DNA from: Neisseria subflava
GTDB taxonomy: Bacteria; Pseudomonadota; Gammaproteobacteria; Burkholderiales; Neisseriaceae
Direction: 5' to 3'
Length of the DNA stretch: 64,000 nucleotides
NCBI RefSeq assembly: GCF_024205705.1
Contig: NZ_CP073115.1
Coordinates: 992,001 to 1,056,000, forward strand
In this document: piece by piece, positions 58,961 to 64,000 of the stretch
Numbering within the stretch: position 1 is the stretch's first letter
Layout: every line of letters begins with the position of its first letter
The notes under the pieces: generated by a model
The model's database searches: none
What the model was told of the DNA's origin: nothing
Seen by the model: the letters and a program-made list of their open reading frames with translations, nothing else
Program-made: the position numbers and the translations under genes

Positions 58961-60046
58961 TCAGACGGCCTCTAAATAATCTTTGATATCCGGGCTTTGG
59001 CCGAACACGGCTTCATGGGCTTGCTGGATGCACAGTCGGTTGAACAGCAATCTTTGGGTTTGGTCGCCGTCGATAATCCGCACTTGGCCTTGCAGTTTGG
59101 GCGCGTCGTGATGAAAGGTATTCTTAAACGCGTGCCAACGGTCGGTTTGCAGATGGACGATGGCAAACATATCGTGCGAAATATTAACGCCGACGCTAAA
59201 TAGCTTGGCCGAGGCTTGCAGGCAGAAACTGCTGTCGCCAAACAGGCACAGCCCCGTATTTTCCGGATAGCGGAACAATTCGATTTTCACGGCTTCGGGT
59301 TCGGCAAAGATGTTGCAAAACAGTCGTTCAAACAACGACGGTTGCGCCACGCCTTCGCTCAACATACCGTAAAGCCCACCCAGCCAATCGACATAGCCGA
59401 GAAAGGTGAAACGGTAGTCCTGCATAATGGCTTCGATGCGCGTTGGGTCGCGTTTGCTGATTAAGCGGACAAATTCAAAACCGACTTCCGGCAGCCGCGC
59501 CCGAAGCGTTTGATGCAGGCGGTGGGCAAACAGGTTTTTATGGTTGTGCGGATTGCGCAGAATGCCGAGGAATTTTAGCCGCAATATCCGCCAAAAGGCA
59601 TCCGGTACTTTGACGGTATCAGCATTTGCCGTAGGTGTTTTCAGACGGCCTGCAGGTAAGGTGCGCAGGTGGTTGCAGGCCTCTTCATAGCCGCTTTCAT
59701 GACGGTTGAACCAGCTTTCCAGATTATATTGGTTGGCGGAGTCTTCGACAAAGGTTAGTGTATAGAGATTTTTCGCCGCCAAGTTACCGATGATGTTGAC
59801 GCTTATCGCTTCACTGCGGTTTTGTTCTTTGCCGCGGGCTTTTTCGCCAGTATGGAAAATTGACAGCGGCAAGCGGTAAACTTTTTGGTTTTGCGGGCTG
59901 ACTTGCGGATTATGCGCATGTTGCCGCTGCTCGGTTTGGGCGATGAAGTGGTGTTCCTTCGTCGGATTCGCGGTCAACAGGGCGTAAGGCTTTTCTCCGC
60001 ATTCGGAAAATTCGCAATCGCTGAGGATAAAGGCTTGTCGAGTCAT
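58961..60046 (-). CDS. Uncharacterised 361-residue protein
   Basis: Not recognised. No signal peptide or membrane segment. The N-terminal third is polar (FILSDCEFSECGEKPYALL; TEQRQHAHNPQVSPQNQKVYRLPLSIF); the middle has a helical Arg/Leu-rich stretch (FWRILRLKFLGILRNPHNHKNLFAHRLHQTL), and the C-terminal half has beta-like segments (GLCLFGDSSFCLQASAKLF; QVRIIDGDQTQRLLFNRLCIQQAHEAVFG). The gene is full length and GC-typical, so it is probably native. A DUS inside it near 59640 encodes GRLKTP. Separated from gloB by 23 nt and likely cotranscribed. Confidence 0.7.
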   Translation of the reverse strand: MTRQAFILSDCEFSECGEKPYALLTANPTKEHHFIAQTEQRQHAHNPQVSPQNQKVYRLPLSIFHTGEKARGKEQNRSEAISVNIIGNLAAKNLYTLTFVEDSANQYNLESWFNRHESGYEEACNHLRTLPAGRLKTPTANADTVKVPDAFWRILRLKFLGILRNPHNHKNLFAHRLHQTLRARLPEVGFEFVRLISKRDPTRIEAIMQDYRFTFLGYVDWLGGLYGMLSEGVAQPSLFERLFCNIFAEPEAVKIELFRYPENTGLCLFGDSSFCLQASAKLFSVGVNISHDMFAIVHLQTDRWHAFKNTFHHDAPKLQGQVRIIDGDQTQRLLFNRLCIQQAHEAVFGQSPDIKDYLEAV

Positions 60047-60183
60047 AATGTCGGGAAAGGCCGTCTGAATATGTCGATTATAGCTGATGGGGAGCTAAGG
60101 GGAATTATGATTATATGGAATGATGGTGACGGGTTTGGTCTTTATACGCAAAAGGATACAAAAAGGTCATCTGAAAACAAACA

Positions 60184-60197
60184 AGACCTTTGCAAAA
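60184..60197. repeat. Fossil IS1106-like left end
   Basis: AGACCTTTGCAAAA equals 14 bases of the terminal repeat of the IS at 52001-52014. No other IS sequence follows. Confidence 0.45.
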
Positions 60198-60231
60198 AGG
60201 CTCTTTTATTCTTTATTAATTTTAGATATTT

Positions 60232-60486
60232 TTATAGTTTATCTAGCTTATGTTTTTTAATAAATTTTATATAGATCAATAAAATTAATATAATTAGAAT
60301 ATCAAAAATAATAAAAGTAGATAATATTTGAGTTATATCATAGGTTATGATTAGTATGTCTTCGGTGGCACTCATCATTTCTATCTTATATTTAATTGTT
60401 AAATAAATATTTAAAATATAAGCTATTTGACAAATAAGAACTAATGGAACAGAAAATTTTATTAATATCTTGCCTAAGGTACCCAT
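60232..60486 (-). CDS. AT-rich small membrane protein
   Basis: 84 residues with two hydrophobic segments (about 8-30 and 46-74; LIKFSVPLVLICQIAYILNIYL; ITQILSTFIIFDILIILILLIYI) and a basic tail (KFIKKHKLDKL). AGGAAAT lies about 5 nt before the ATG. Composition is far more A/T-rich than its neighbours, so it may be foreign; it could also be a chance frame in AT-rich DNA. Function unknown. Confidence 0.5.
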   Translation of the reverse strand: MGTLGKILIKFSVPLVLICQIAYILNIYLTIKYKIEMMSATEDILIITYDITQILSTFIIFDILIILILLIYIKFIKKHKLDKL

Positions 60487-60564
60487 TTTAATTTCCTATT
60501 TATTTTTATTCATAAATGAAATGTTGTGCGGTAGTCAATGCAGAAAAGAGCATTAAGGAGGCAT

Positions 60565-60623
60565 AAAGGCCGTCTGAAACAGGTTGGAGCGAAGTCCGAT
60601 GTGCCTATTTCAGACGACCTTTT
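60565..60623 (-). terminator. Mixed-dialect DUS terminator of purL
   Basis: One arm is standard (AAAGGCCGTCTGAA), the other is the muc form (TTCAGACGACCTTTT); the pair still forms a stem with one G-T type mismatch. It lies beyond the leftward purL stop. Confidence 0.6.
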
Positions 60624-60653
60624 CTTTAAAGCCGAGTCAAATCAGCCTGCCGG

Positions 60654-64000
<3,347 letters not shown>

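Larger units (their letters stand above)
60047..60653. other. Spacer between the unknown gene and purL
   Basis: 607 nt. Holds a DUS (60056), a degenerate mucDUS (AGGTCATCTGAA, about 60165), an IS-end fossil (60184-60197), an AT-rich small ORF, and a mixed-dialect DUS terminator for purL. Confidence 0.55.

Noticed and set aside
58961..60046. Assignment of the 361-residue protein to DUF535/VirK
   Set aside because: Some Arg/Leu-rich spacing is reminiscent, but no diagnostic block was found, so it is left unnamed.

Overview
This window is a Neisseria chromosome segment. Almost every gene boundary carries the neisserial DNA uptake sequence in its AG dialect (AGGCCGTCTGAA), usually as an inverted pair acting as a terminator. 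The gene set (folE2, miaA, bfrA/bfrB, nlpD/surE, rpoD/dnaG, guaA, purL) is that of a beta-proteobacterial coccus. AG-DUS, a type VI secretion locus, and both NAD-malate and NAD-lactate dehydrogenase genes suggest a commensal such as the N. subflava/flavescens group rather than a meningococcus or gonococcus. That species call is inference.

Layout. 0-31.6 kb is housekeeping: folE2 (partial), a Cys/Met PLP enzyme, fpr, adenine deaminase, bioB, miaA-tadA, a lone squalene-synthase-like gene, htpX, hemF, a cell-envelope block (NlpC/P60 lipoprotein, PLD lipoprotein, nlpD, surE), a rhodanese, an AhpD-like protein divergent from its probable AraC regulator, typA, the bacterioferritin pair bfrA-bfrB, a methyltransferase, leuA with an N-terminal extension, a nonsense-interrupted lipoprotein, purE-cpoB-methyltransferase-DUF3460, pcnB, rpoD and dnaG.

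31.9-41.3 kb is a type VI secretion locus: tssC and tssB leftward; tssK, tssL, a membrane/OmpA-domain protein, hcp and tssH (clpV) rightward. A palindrome lies between the divergent arms. Sheath, tube, recycling ATPase and part of the membrane complex are encoded here. No vgrG, tssA, tssE, tssF, tssG or tssJ is present, so the rest must lie elsewhere.

41.3-48.1 kb has a semialdehyde dehydrogenase, a small lipoprotein, mdh, phoH, azlCD and rlmB, with an AT-rich orphan membrane protein just after clpV. From 48.1 to 51.9 kb the uptake-sequence dialect switches to GTCGTCTGAA forms (AG-mucDUS, AGGTCGTCTGAA). This segment holds an L-lactate dehydrogenase, a LysR remnant and a two-gene AAA-ATPase/Toprim-like cassette resembling anti-phage systems, and looks imported from an N. 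mucosa/sicca-type donor. It is followed by an IS5-family (IS1106-like) element whose transposase has a one-base deletion, and by an extradiol-dioxygenase gene reduced to its first 38 codons next to another IS-end fossil. The window then returns to core genes: rluB, pdxH, dut, a small membrane protein, guaA, gloB, an unrecognised gene and purL (partial). No tRNA, rRNA or CRISPR array was found.
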